From positions 1 to 7,299 of the forward strand of contig VGBY01000050.1 of the NCBI GenBank assembly GCA_016870295.1: a stretch of DNA of 7,299 nucleotides, given 5' to 3'. The position numbers were made by a program, and so were the translations under genes. This document shows, piece by piece, positions 1 to 5,605 of this stretch. The notes beneath the pieces were generated by a model. It saw only the letters and a list, made by a program, of their open reading frames with translations, was not told the DNA's origin and ran no database searches. Within the stretch, counting starts at the first letter, position 1. The number at the start of each line of letters is the position of its first letter. This stretch comes from Actinomycetota bacterium. GTDB taxonomy: Bacteria; Actinomycetota; Acidimicrobiia; Acidimicrobiales; Ilumatobacteraceae.

Positions 1-705
1 GAACTGTCGCGACTCGGTGGCGACCGGCTGATGATCGTGGATTACGACCAGGCGTTCAATTTCGCCGTGAAGAACAACATCGGGGTCGCGCACTCGAGTG
101 GCGAGTACATCTTGCTGTTGAACGACGACACCGAGATCATCACTCCTGACGCAATCGAGACGATGCTCGCCTTCTTCGCCGACTCCAACGTCGGCATCGT
201 CGGGCCAATCCTCTACTTCGAAGACGGCACCATTCAGAGCGCGGGCCACATCTTCAGCCCCGACCCCACCGACATGTACCGCTTGAAGCCCGCCGACACT
301 CGCGGTTCGCACAACTATGTGCGCGTGCAGCGCGAGGCATCAAGTGTGATTGCTGCGTGTCTGCTCACCTCGCGCCAAGTGTTCGACGAGGTCGGTGGTC
401 TGAGCACGCAGTTCCCGGGTAACTGGAACGACATTGACTTCGCCCTGAAAGTGCAGCAGGCCGGTCGCAAAGTGATCTTCACGCCGTACGCGAGTTTTTA
501 TCACTTCGAATCCAAGACTCGCGTGGCATTACGCATCGAAGCCGAGGTGGGAAAGCTTGGCCACCGCTGGGGTGACATTCTTGATGACGACCCGTACTTC
601 AACCCGCGGCTGCAGCGCTACATCAACATGTGGCGGTCGGATTTCCACACCGACCGAAGTTATGAAGAGGCCTTGGGACCGACCGCACCGATCTCATCGA
701 AGTAA
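1..705 (+). CDS. Family 2 glycosyltransferase, C-terminal part (5' end outside window)
   Basis: The reading frame is open from base 1, so the gene starts upstream; 234 codons and a TAA stop are visible. It has the hallmarks of a GT-A fold, family 2 glycosyltransferase, which transfers a sugar from a nucleotide-sugar to a cell-surface glycan at the inner face of the membrane. A hydrophobic strand ending in LLLNDDTEI carries the metal-binding DxD-like motif (Asp codons near bases 124-129). Further on, NWNDIDFALKVQQAGRKV matches the conserved region with the catalytic-base acidic residue, followed by a P-x-x-x-F-Y-H-F-E-S segment typical of rhamnosyltransferase-like members. No membrane segment is visible in this part. 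Donor and acceptor cannot be told from sequence, and no other polysaccharide gene lies in the window. Its last 46 nt overlap the convergent gene on the minus strand. Confidence 0.85.
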   Translation, partial: ELSRLGGDRLMIVDYDQAFNFAVKNNIGVAHSSGEYILLLNDDTEIITPDAIETMLAFFADSNVGIVGPILYFEDGTIQSAGHIFSPDPTDMYRLKPADTRGSHNYVRVQREASSVIAACLLTSRQVFDEVGGLSTQFPGNWNDIDFALKVQQAGRKVIFTPYASFYHFESKTRVALRIEAEVGKLGHRWGDILDDDPYFNPRLQRYINMWRSDFHTDRSYEEALGPTAPISSK

Positions 706-1109
706 GCGAGATGCGCCTGCACCACGTGCACGGCGTCGACATCATCGAGCAAGTCAATTTCCAGCCGTTCTGCCTCTCCGAGCAACCACGCAGTAAGCGT
801 TTCTTCGTTCACCACGAGTTCGGCGTCGATGTCTTGGCGCCGATCGATCACATCACGCGGTTGCAAGCCCTTGGCGTGCAGCCATCGCATGTGCACGACG
901 AGTAACTCCCGGACCTCGTCGAAAGTCAGCCGCGCCTGCGACGACGCCGGCAATCGTGCCGCGACGAATGTGACGGCATCCTCCAACTCATAGACCGCCC
1001 GCGGCGCAACAGCATCTAGGCGGCGCGCTTCGCGACCGATGGCCACGGCCGCGATGCCGAATACGATCGCCGCCGAAGCGACGAGGAATGCGATGGTGAC
1101 GGCGCTCAC
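660..1109 (-). CDS. Small single-pass membrane protein, conserved actinobacterial type, function unknown
   Basis: 149 residues from a GTG start (complement of 1107-1109). Residues about 5-25 form a hydrophobic, Ala/Val/Ile-rich membrane helix, followed directly by a positively charged GREARRLDA stretch, so the C-terminal ~120 residues are probably cytoplasmic. The soluble part is strongly acidic and helical-looking (FDEVRELLVVHMRWLHAKGL, then EETLTAWLLGEAERLEIDLL) with no catalytic motif I recognise. The membrane helix plus AIGREARRLDA looks like a recurrent actinobacterial hypothetical family, but I cannot name a function. It lies 37 nt downstream of the acyl-CoA dehydrogenase on the same strand and may be co-transcribed with it. 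There is no convincing Shine-Dalgarno sequence before the GTG. Its last 15 or so codons overlap the 3' end of the convergent glycosyltransferase gene. Confidence 0.75.
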   Translation of the reverse strand: MSAVTIAFLVASAAIVFGIAAVAIGREARRLDAVAPRAVYELEDAVTFVAARLPASSQARLTFDEVRELLVVHMRWLHAKGLQPRDVIDRRQDIDAELVVNEETLTAWLLGEAERLEIDLLDDVDAVHVVQAHLAYFDEIGAVGPKASS

Positions 1110-1146
1110 GGACTGAGCCGATGTCGCTGCGTTCGCAGTCGAGCGG

Positions 1147-2262
1147 TTAGATGCCGATGCGCTGGGCGAGTTGCTCGCGGTGGTACGCGGGGTCGCCGAA
1201 CATCAACTCGCTCGACTTTGCACGCTTGAAGTACAGGTGCGCCGGGTGTTCCCAGGTGAAACCGATACCGCCGTGAATCTGGATGTTTTCTGCCGCGGCG
1301 TGGAAGTACGCCTCCGAACAGTACGCCTTGGACAGCGATGCCACCGAGGCAAGTTCATCGTTCATTTCGCTGGCGCACCACATGCCGTAGTACGCCGCCG
1401 ACTTCGCCGACTCGACCTCGAGCAACATGTCGGCACACTTGTGCTTGATCGCCTGGAACGAGCCGATCGGGCGACCGAACTGCACGCGCACCTTGGCGTA
1501 TTCGACCGCCATGTCGAGCACCTTCTGTGCACCACCAACTTGCTCGGCGGCAAGTCCGACGGCGGCAAGGTCGAACACCTTGCTCAGCACTTCCCAACCC
1601 TTGCCCTCGGCGCCGATCAGTTCGCCTTCGACGCCCTTGAATTCGAGCTTGGCTTGCTTGCGGGTCTGGTCCATTGTCGACAGCGCGGTGCGGGTGAGTC
1701 CTTTGGCGTTGCCGTCGACCGCAAACAGCGACACACCTTTACCCGTGCGTGCGGCAACGATGATCAACGACGCCGTGTGACCGTCGATCACGAACATCTT
1801 CGTGCCGTCGAGCGTGAACTTGGAACCTGAGCCCTTGGCGGTCATCGTGATGCCCGCTTCATCCCACTTGCCCGACGGTTCAGTCGATGCGAGCGTTGCG
1901 ATGGTCTCGCCAGCAGCGATGCCAGGCAGATACTTCTTTTTTGCCGCGTCGTCACCGCTCTGCAACAACGCGTTTGCTGCGAGCACCACGGTGGAGAAGT
2001 ACGGCGCACACACGAGGGCGCGACCCATCTCTTCCAACACGACGCCAAGTTCAACGTACGAAAAACCCATCCCGCCGAACTCCTCGGGGATGTGCAGGCC
2101 CATGAGGCCCATCTGCGAACCCATCTGATCCCACACCGCCTTGTCGAAACCCTGCTCGGTTTCCATCTGCGCGCGCACTGCGGTTTCCGGCGACTTCGAA
2201 TCGAGGAAGGCGCGCACCGTCTTGCGGAGTTCTTCTTGTTCTTCGGTAAAGGCAAAGTTCAT
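1147..2262 (-). CDS. Acyl-CoA dehydrogenase family protein, apparently lacking the catalytic glutamate
   Basis: 371 residues with the full three-part architecture: N-terminal helical domain (about 1-118, starting MNFAFTEEQEELRKTVRAFL), middle beta domain (LASTEPSG at about 124-131), and C-terminal helical domain. FAD-contact motifs are kept: Arg259 in VRVQFGRPIG and the IQIHGGIGFTWEH segment at 327-339. Family members form an alpha-beta double bond in acyl-CoA with FAD. By eye, however, the usual base position (IYEGT motif) reads LMFGD with Phe355, and the alternative helix-G position (isovaleryl-CoA dehydrogenase type) is Ala233. That recalls the non-catalytic partner subunits of mycobacterial heterotetrameric FadE enzymes. 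The frame stays open far upstream, but I chose the ATG at 2262 because homologues begin M-x-F-x-F-T-x-E-Q; an ATG at 2271 is also possible. Family assignment is secure; substrate is unknown. Confidence 0.92.
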   Translation of the reverse strand: MNFAFTEEQEELRKTVRAFLDSKSPETAVRAQMETEQGFDKAVWDQMGSQMGLMGLHIPEEFGGMGFSYVELGVVLEEMGRALVCAPYFSTVVLAANALLQSGDDAAKKKYLPGIAAGETIATLASTEPSGKWDEAGITMTAKGSGSKFTLDGTKMFVIDGHTASLIIVAARTGKGVSLFAVDGNAKGLTRTALSTMDQTRKQAKLEFKGVEGELIGAEGKGWEVLSKVFDLAAVGLAAEQVGGAQKVLDMAVEYAKVRVQFGRPIGSFQAIKHKCADMLLEVESAKSAAYYGMWCASEMNDELASVASLSKAYCSEAYFHAAAENIQIHGGIGFTWEHPAHLYFKRAKSSELMFGDPAYHREQLAQRIGI

Positions 2263-2269
2263 GCCCCAC

Positions 2270-2275
2270 ATACTG
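2270..2275 (-). promoter_or_regulatory. Candidate -10 element of the acyl-CoA dehydrogenase gene
   Basis: The minus strand reads CAGTAT, ending 7 nt before the ATG at 2262. This resembles the NANNNT placement seen at leaderless promoters in actinobacteria, and the start lacks a well-spaced Shine-Dalgarno sequence. The best -35 candidate is TTGGCG with a rather long 19-nt spacer. This is inference from spacing only. Confidence 0.3.
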
Positions 2276-2325
2276 TCGGACGAAGGGCGAAAACCGCCAA
2301 TCGGAGCCGTCCGCCAAAGCGTGCC

Positions 2326-2394
2326 ACCCGTCGCCGTACGACCCGTCGCCGATCCACCCACCGCGAGACCCAGCCATCGTGAGAAACCCAGCCA
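2326..2394. repeat. Two pairs of short direct repeats in the divergent intergenic region
   Basis: The 177-nt gap 2263-2439 between divergent genes contains a perfect 11-nt repeat, ACCCGTCGCCG, at 2326-2336 and 2341-2351 (period 15). A second repeat, GARACCCAGCCA, lies at 2365-2376 and 2383-2394 (period 18, one mismatch). The repeats are certain as sequence; a role as binding sites for a regulator is only possible. Both periods are multiples of three and the dehydrogenase frame is open through here to an ATG at 2412, so leftover or low-complexity coding sequence is an alternative. I see no other feature in this gap besides the candidate promoters. Confidence 0.5.
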
Positions 2395-2403
2395 GATAGG
2401 CCA

Positions 2404-2433
2404 TTCATACATGGCCGCGACCGATGCGAGAAT
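2404..2433 (+). promoter_or_regulatory. Candidate promoter of the metallo-hydrolase gene
   Basis: TTCATA at 2404-2409 (four of six matches to TTGACA) is followed after 18 nt by GAGAAT at 2428-2433, which ends 6 nt before the ATG at 2440. The GGGG at 2435-2438 is only one base from the ATG, too close to act as a ribosome binding site, so a leaderless transcript is a reasonable guess. The match is weak. Confidence 0.25.
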
Positions 2434-2439
2434 TGGGGT

Positions 2440-3054
2440 ATGACCACCCTCCATTGGCAGAACTCCGATGTGGACGTGCATCGTCTGGTGGTCGGGCCGG
2501 TCGACAACAACGTGTTCGTGGTGCGCTGCCGTGCCACTGGCGAGGCGGTGTTGATTGACGCCGCCAACGAGCACGAGAAGTTGCTCGACCTGTGCACCAC
2601 CCTCGGGGTGCGGCGCGTGCTGGAAACCCACGGCCACTGGGACCACATTCAGGCCGTGCCCGCGCTGCGCGAAGCTGGTTACGAGGTGGCAGTGACCGCG
2701 CTCGATGCACCACGGTTGAAGGACGTCGGATACGACCTGTTCCTCGACGACAAAGAAGTGGTGGAAGTAGGTCGCCTGCGCTTGCACGCCGTGCACACGC
2801 CCGGACACACCGAGGGCTCGATCTGTTTTCATGTTGCCGGCACGCCACTGCTGTTCACCGGTGACACGCTCTTTCCGGGCGGGCCGGGTGCGACAAAGTT
2901 CGACGGCGGCGACTTCACCACGATCATTTCTTCGATCGGCAACTCGCTCTTTGCCTTCTCCGACGACACCATCGTGCTGCCCGGCCACGGCACCGACACC
3001 ACGATCGGCGCCGAGCGACCGTATCTCGACGAGTGGGTGGCACGCGGATGGTGA
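2440..3054 (+). CDS. Metallo-beta-lactamase-fold hydrolase, glyoxalase II-like
   Basis: 204 residues with a complete two-metal site: H64-x-H66-x-D68-H69 in THGHWDHI, H123 in TPGHTEGS, D142 in FTGDTLF and H183 in LPGHG. This set, and the order THxHxDH - PGHTxGS - TGDxLF - PGHG, is that of the glyoxalase II/hydroxyacyl-thiol hydrolase branch of the superfamily, which usually splits thioesters or related thiol conjugates in the cytoplasm. The protein is shorter than classical glyoxalase II and lacks its C-terminal substrate domain, so the actual substrate is open. No signal peptide is visible. It is divergent from the acyl-CoA dehydrogenase and 68 nt upstream of sufC on the same strand; a link to thiol or sulfur chemistry is plausible but rests on position only. 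The ATG fits the family's usual N-terminus; initiation may be leaderless. Confidence 0.9.
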   Translation: MTTLHWQNSDVDVHRLVVGPVDNNVFVVRCRATGEAVLIDAANEHEKLLDLCTTLGVRRVLETHGHWDHIQAVPALREAGYEVAVTALDAPRLKDVGYDLFLDDKEVVEVGRLRLHAVHTPGHTEGSICFHVAGTPLLFTGDTLFPGGPGATKFDGGDFTTIISSIGNSLFAFSDDTIVLPGHGTDTTIGAERPYLDEWVARGW

Positions 3055-3069
3055 CGAATGCACCATGCG

Positions 3070-3097
3070 AATTTCCCCTATCGGCGTAGTGGAAATT
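3070..3097. promoter_or_regulatory. Imperfect palindrome upstream of sufC, candidate operator
   Basis: Left arm AATTTCCCCTA (3070-3080) and right arm TAGTGGAAATT (3087-3097) are inverted repeats matching at 10 of 11 positions around a 6-nt centre. The arms are AT-rich compared with the surrounding DNA. The site begins 16 nt after the hydrolase stop. Relative to the candidate sufC -10 at 3110-3115, a -35 with a 17-nt spacer would fall on the right arm, the arrangement expected for a repressor site. There is no T-run after it, so it does not look like an intrinsic terminator. The arms do not match the SufR or IscR consensus sequences I know, so the regulator is unknown. Confidence 0.5.
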
Positions 3098-3109
3098 GGC
3101 CGTCGCGAA

Positions 3110-3115
3110 TAGCGT
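3110..3115 (+). promoter_or_regulatory. Candidate -10 element of sufC
   Basis: TAGCGT fits the TANNNT pattern and ends 7 nt before the GTG at 3123. That spacing is what a leaderless actinobacterial promoter would show and supports GTG 3123 over the upstream TTG at 3096, which lies ahead of this element. Confidence 0.4.
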
Positions 3116-3122
3116 TGCGGGG

Positions 3123-3893
3123 GTGAGCACGACCGCACCCGAGTTGCTGCGCGTTCACGAGTTGCACGCGAAAGCGGTCGAGGGCGACAACGACATTTTG
3201 CGTGGTTTCTCGCTCACCGTTCGCGAAGGCGAAGTTCACGCCATCATGGGGCCGAACGGATCCGGCAAGTCGACGTTGGCCAACACCCTGCTCGCCTCTC
3301 CCGCCTATGAGGTAACGAGCGGCACAGTCGTCTACAAGGGTGACGACATCTCCGATGTCTCGACCACCGAGCGAGCCAAACGCGGCATCTTCCTTGGTTT
3401 TCAGTATCCGCAGGAGATCTCCGGTGTTTCGGTGTTGCAGTTCCTCCGGCAGGCGCTCTCGGCGCGCAAAGGCATCGATCTCTCGATTCTCGAGTTGCGT
3501 CTCGCCGCGATGGATTGGATGAAGCGTCTCGGCATGGACTCCAAGTTCGTCGATCGTCATCTCAACCAAGGTTTCTCCGGTGGCGAGAAGAAGCGCAACG
3601 AGATCATGCAAATGGCGATGCTTGAACCCGACCTCGCGATCCTCGATGAGACCGATTCGGGGCTCGACATCGATGCGTTGCGGATCGTCGCCAAGGGCAT
3701 TCGCGAGGTGCGCGCCGCGCGCCCGCAGCTCAGCATCGTGCTCATCACTCACTACCAGCGTTTGCTCGACGAAGTGAAGCCCGACTTCGTGCACGTGCTG
3801 GTTGACGGGCGTATCGTCGCGACCGGCGGCATGGAATTGGCGGAGCGACTCGAGAAGTCGGGCTACGACTCGTTCCGTAGCGAGCGCGTATGA
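3123..3893 (+). CDS. sufC: Fe-S cluster assembly ATPase SufC
   Basis: 256 residues, the usual SufC size. SufC is the cytoplasmic ABC-type ATPase that drives the SufB-SufD scaffold during Fe-S cluster assembly; it is not a transporter and has no membrane partner. Visible motifs: Walker A GPNGSGKST (43-51), Q-loop Gln94 in GFQYPQEISG, ABC signature FSGGEKKRNE (151-160), Walker B with D175/E176 in LAILDETDSGLDIDALR, and switch His210 in LITHYQR. The SGGEKKRNEI and ETDSGLDIDALR wordings are specific to SufC among ABC ATPases. An in-frame TTG at 3096 would add nine residues, but the GTG at 3123 sits 7 nt after a TANNNT hexamer and gives a family-like N-terminus. The gene overlaps sufS by four nt (ATGA). 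Unusually, sufB and sufD do not lie immediately upstream; a metallo-hydrolase does. Confidence 0.95.
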   Translation: MSTTAPELLRVHELHAKAVEGDNDILRGFSLTVREGEVHAIMGPNGSGKSTLANTLLASPAYEVTSGTVVYKGDDISDVSTTERAKRGIFLGFQYPQEISGVSVLQFLRQALSARKGIDLSILELRLAAMDWMKRLGMDSKFVDRHLNQGFSGGEKKRNEIMQMAMLEPDLAILDETDSGLDIDALRIVAKGIREVRAARPQLSIVLITHYQRLLDEVKPDFVHVLVDGRIVATGGMELAERLEKSGYDSFRSERV

Positions 3894-5116
3894 CTCTCGA
3901 CGTCGCCGCCGTTCGCCGGGAGTTCGCGTTGCTCAGCCGCATGGTGGCCGGCAAACCGATCCACTACCTCGATAGCGCAAACACGTCGCACAAGCCGGAG
4001 TGCGTCATCAACGCGATGTCTTCCTTCATGCGTGAGTCATACTCGCCGATTGGACGCAGCTCATACTCGCTCGCGACGGAGGCCTCGGATGTGTACGAAG
4101 CGGCGCGCACGAAGGTGGCCAAGTTCATCAATGCGCGCTCCTCGCGCGAAGTGGTGTTCACCAAGAACGCCACAGAATCGTTGAACCTGGCCGCCCAGTC
4201 GTGGGGTCGCGCGAATCTCCAGCCGGGTGACGCCGTCGTGCTCACCCACATGGAGCATCACGCCAACATCGTGCCGTGGCAGATGCTGGCGAAAGAGAAG
4301 GGGTTCGAGATTCGTTGGGTGCCACTGACGAGCGACTTCCAACTCGACCTCTCCTCGCTCGACCAGTTGTTGCGCGGCGCCAAGGCGTTTGCATTCACCT
4401 CAATGTCGAACGTGCTCGGCACCATCAACCCCACCCGTGAGCTCTGCGCTGCGGCTCACGCCGCCGGTGCCATCGCGATCGTCGATGGTTGTCAGTCGGT
4501 GCCGCACATGGCCACCGATGTGCAGCAATGGAATGCCGACATGCTCGCATTCTCCAGCCACAAGATGTGCGGCCCCACGGGCGTCGGTGTTCTGTGGGCT
4601 CGCGAAGATTTGCTCGATTCGATGCCTCCGTTCCTTGGTGGCGGCGGAATGATCAGCGAGGTACGCCTCGACGACTTCACATGTGCGGAGCTGCCGCACA
4701 AGTTCGAGGCCGGCACGCCGCCCATCGTGGAAGTGGTTGGTCTCGGTACGGCAGTTGATTTTCTGCAAGGTATCGGCATGAACGAAGTGCGCCGTCACGA
4801 AATGGAATTGACCAACTACGCGTATCACGCGCTCACCGCTCGTTACGGCAACGACATCACGATCCACGGCCCCGTCAACCCTGAGATGCGCGGCGCGACA
4901 TTCTCGTTTGCCTTCCGTGGCGTGCACCCCCACGATGTCAGCCAGGTGCTCGACCAACACAACGTGTATGTGCGCGCAGGGCACCACTGTGCCAAACCAC
5001 TCATGCGTCTGATCGGCGCGAACGCCACGGCCCGGGCGAGCATGTATCTCTACTCCAACGAATCCGATGTCGATGCCCTTGTCGAGGCACTCGACGATGT
5101 AAGCAGTATTTTTTAG
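3890..5116 (+). CDS. sufS: Cysteine desulfurase SufS (group II, PLP-dependent)
   Basis: 408 residues, normal for the family. It converts L-cysteine to L-alanine, holding the released sulfur as a persulfide on its catalytic cysteine and passing it to SufU. Visible features: YLDSANTSHKP (26-36) near the N-terminus, the cofactor-stacking His124 in HMEHHANIVPW, Asp199 in IVDGCQSVPH, the PLP Schiff-base Lys225 in SSHKMCGP, the catalytic Cys367 in RAGHHCAKPLM, and substrate-binding Arg382 in TARAS. All key residues are intact. The start codon lies in the ATGA overlap with the sufC stop, so the two are translationally coupled. The gene ends in a run of six T bases (5109-5114) that form the end of the coding sequence; there is no stem before it, so I do not call a terminator. 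Pairing with sufU downstream is the Gram-positive/actinobacterial arrangement. Confidence 0.96.
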   Translation: MTLDVAAVRREFALLSRMVAGKPIHYLDSANTSHKPECVINAMSSFMRESYSPIGRSSYSLATEASDVYEAARTKVAKFINARSSREVVFTKNATESLNLAAQSWGRANLQPGDAVVLTHMEHHANIVPWQMLAKEKGFEIRWVPLTSDFQLDLSSLDQLLRGAKAFAFTSMSNVLGTINPTRELCAAAHAAGAIAIVDGCQSVPHMATDVQQWNADMLAFSSHKMCGPTGVGVLWAREDLLDSMPPFLGGGGMISEVRLDDFTCAELPHKFEAGTPPIVEVVGLGTAVDFLQGIGMNEVRRHEMELTNYAYHALTARYGNDITIHGPVNPEMRGATFSFAFRGVHPHDVSQVLDQHNVYVRAGHHCAKPLMRLIGANATARASMYLYSNESDVDALVEALDDVSSIF

Positions 5117-5130
5117 GTCAGGAACGGCTT

Positions 5131-5164
5131 TACTCTCACCATGAAAAGCGACCGTGTGCGATGA
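5131..5164 (+). promoter_or_regulatory. Candidate -10 and seven-codon upstream ORF ahead of sufU
   Basis: The 44-nt gap between sufS and sufU holds TACTCT (5131-5136, TANNNT pattern) and an ATG at 5141 that opens a seven-residue frame, MKSDRVR. Its TGA stop (5162-5164) overlaps the sufU ATG (5161-5163) as ATGA. sufU has no Shine-Dalgarno sequence of its own, so ribosomes finishing the mini-ORF could restart on sufU. Alternatively TACTCT is simply an internal promoter giving sufU a short leader, or both are chance. Very short ORFs arise easily by chance, so confidence is low. Confidence 0.3.
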
Positions 5165-5604
5165 GCAATCTCGAAGATCTCTACCGCGAAGTCATCCTCG
5201 ATCACTACCGCACCCCACGTAACAAAGGTGAGCTCCCCCCGCCTGCCACCTGCACCGAGGGTGCCAACCCGTTGTGCGGTGATGAGATTCGTATCTTCCT
5301 CGATATTGCCGACGGTGTCGTACGCGACGTGCGCTTTAGCGGGCATGGCTGCTCAATCAGTCAGGCTTCGGCGTCGATGATGACGATTGCGGTAAAGGGC
5401 AAGTCGGTCGCCGACGTTCGTGCAGTCGCCAAACGCTTCAAACAACTGATGACCATCGAGGAAGACGACGGCAAAGTCCCCGCCGACATTCGCCTCGGCG
5501 ACATCGAGGCGCTGCAGGGTGTGGTGAAATACCCCGTGCGCATCAAGTGCGCAGTGCTCGGTTGGAACACATTGCTTGAGGGGCTCGACTCGGCGCGGAC
5601 CTGA
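5161..5604 (+). CDS. sufU: Zinc-dependent sulfurtransferase SufU (Fe-S assembly)
   Basis: 147 residues, matching SufU rather than the shorter IscU. SufU is a zinc protein that takes the persulfide sulfur from SufS and hands it to the SufBCD scaffold. The N-terminus LEDLYREVILDHYRTPRN is the family hallmark. The zinc-site residues are present: Cys39 and Asp41 in NPLCGDEI, Cys64 in GHGCSISQAS, and Cys130 in RIKCAVLGW. The 18-21 residue insertion between the last two motifs that separates SufU from IscU is present (roughly 95-115, rich in acidic residues). No in-frame start lies immediately upstream, so ATG 5161 is well supported. It follows sufS by 44 nt and touches the next gene with a single-base gap. 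Together with SufC and SufS it defines a SUF system of Gram-positive type. Confidence 0.95.
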   Translation: MSNLEDLYREVILDHYRTPRNKGELPPPATCTEGANPLCGDEIRIFLDIADGVVRDVRFSGHGCSISQASASMMTIAVKGKSVADVRAVAKRFKQLMTIEEDDGKVPADIRLGDIEALQGVVKYPVRIKCAVLGWNTLLEGLDSART

Positions 5605-5605
5605 C

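Noticed and set aside
1127..1138. Small inverted repeat CTGCGTTCGCAG between the dehydrogenase and membrane-protein genes, considered as a terminator
   Set aside because: Only a four-pair stem with a four-base loop and no T-run on either strand; too weak to call.
1171..1830. 219-codon plus-strand open frame opposite the acyl-CoA dehydrogenase
   Set aside because: Fully antisense to the conserved dehydrogenase and without motifs.
3096..3122. TTG at 3096 as the sufC start
   Set aside because: It lies within the palindrome's right arm and ahead of the TANNNT hexamer; the extra nine residues bring no family similarity. It remains possible but is less likely than GTG 3123.
2263..3138. Open frame extending the acyl-CoA dehydrogenase upstream by 292 codons on the minus strand
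   Set aside because: It runs antisense through the whole metallo-hydrolase gene, has no family resemblance, and family members start at the M-x-F-x-F-T-x-E-Q segment (2262). Long shadow frames are normal in GC-rich DNA.
3078..3794. 238-codon minus-strand open frame opposite sufC
   Set aside because: Mirror of a highly conserved coding sequence; its composition (His/Arg/Glu-rich, no domain pattern) is that of an antisense shadow.
4400..4987. 195-codon minus-strand open frame opposite sufS
   Set aside because: Lies entirely within the conserved sufS gene, with no recognisable motif or start context.
5109..5114. Run of six T bases at the end of sufS, considered as an intrinsic terminator
   Set aside because: No GC-rich stem precedes it, and it encodes the last residues and part of the stop codon of sufS inside a compact operon.
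5576..5605. TTG at 5576 as the start of the sugar-dehydrogenase lipoprotein
   Set aside because: It would overlap sufU by 29 nt and lengthen the signal-peptide n-region for no benefit; GTG 5606 gives a textbook lipoprotein leader.
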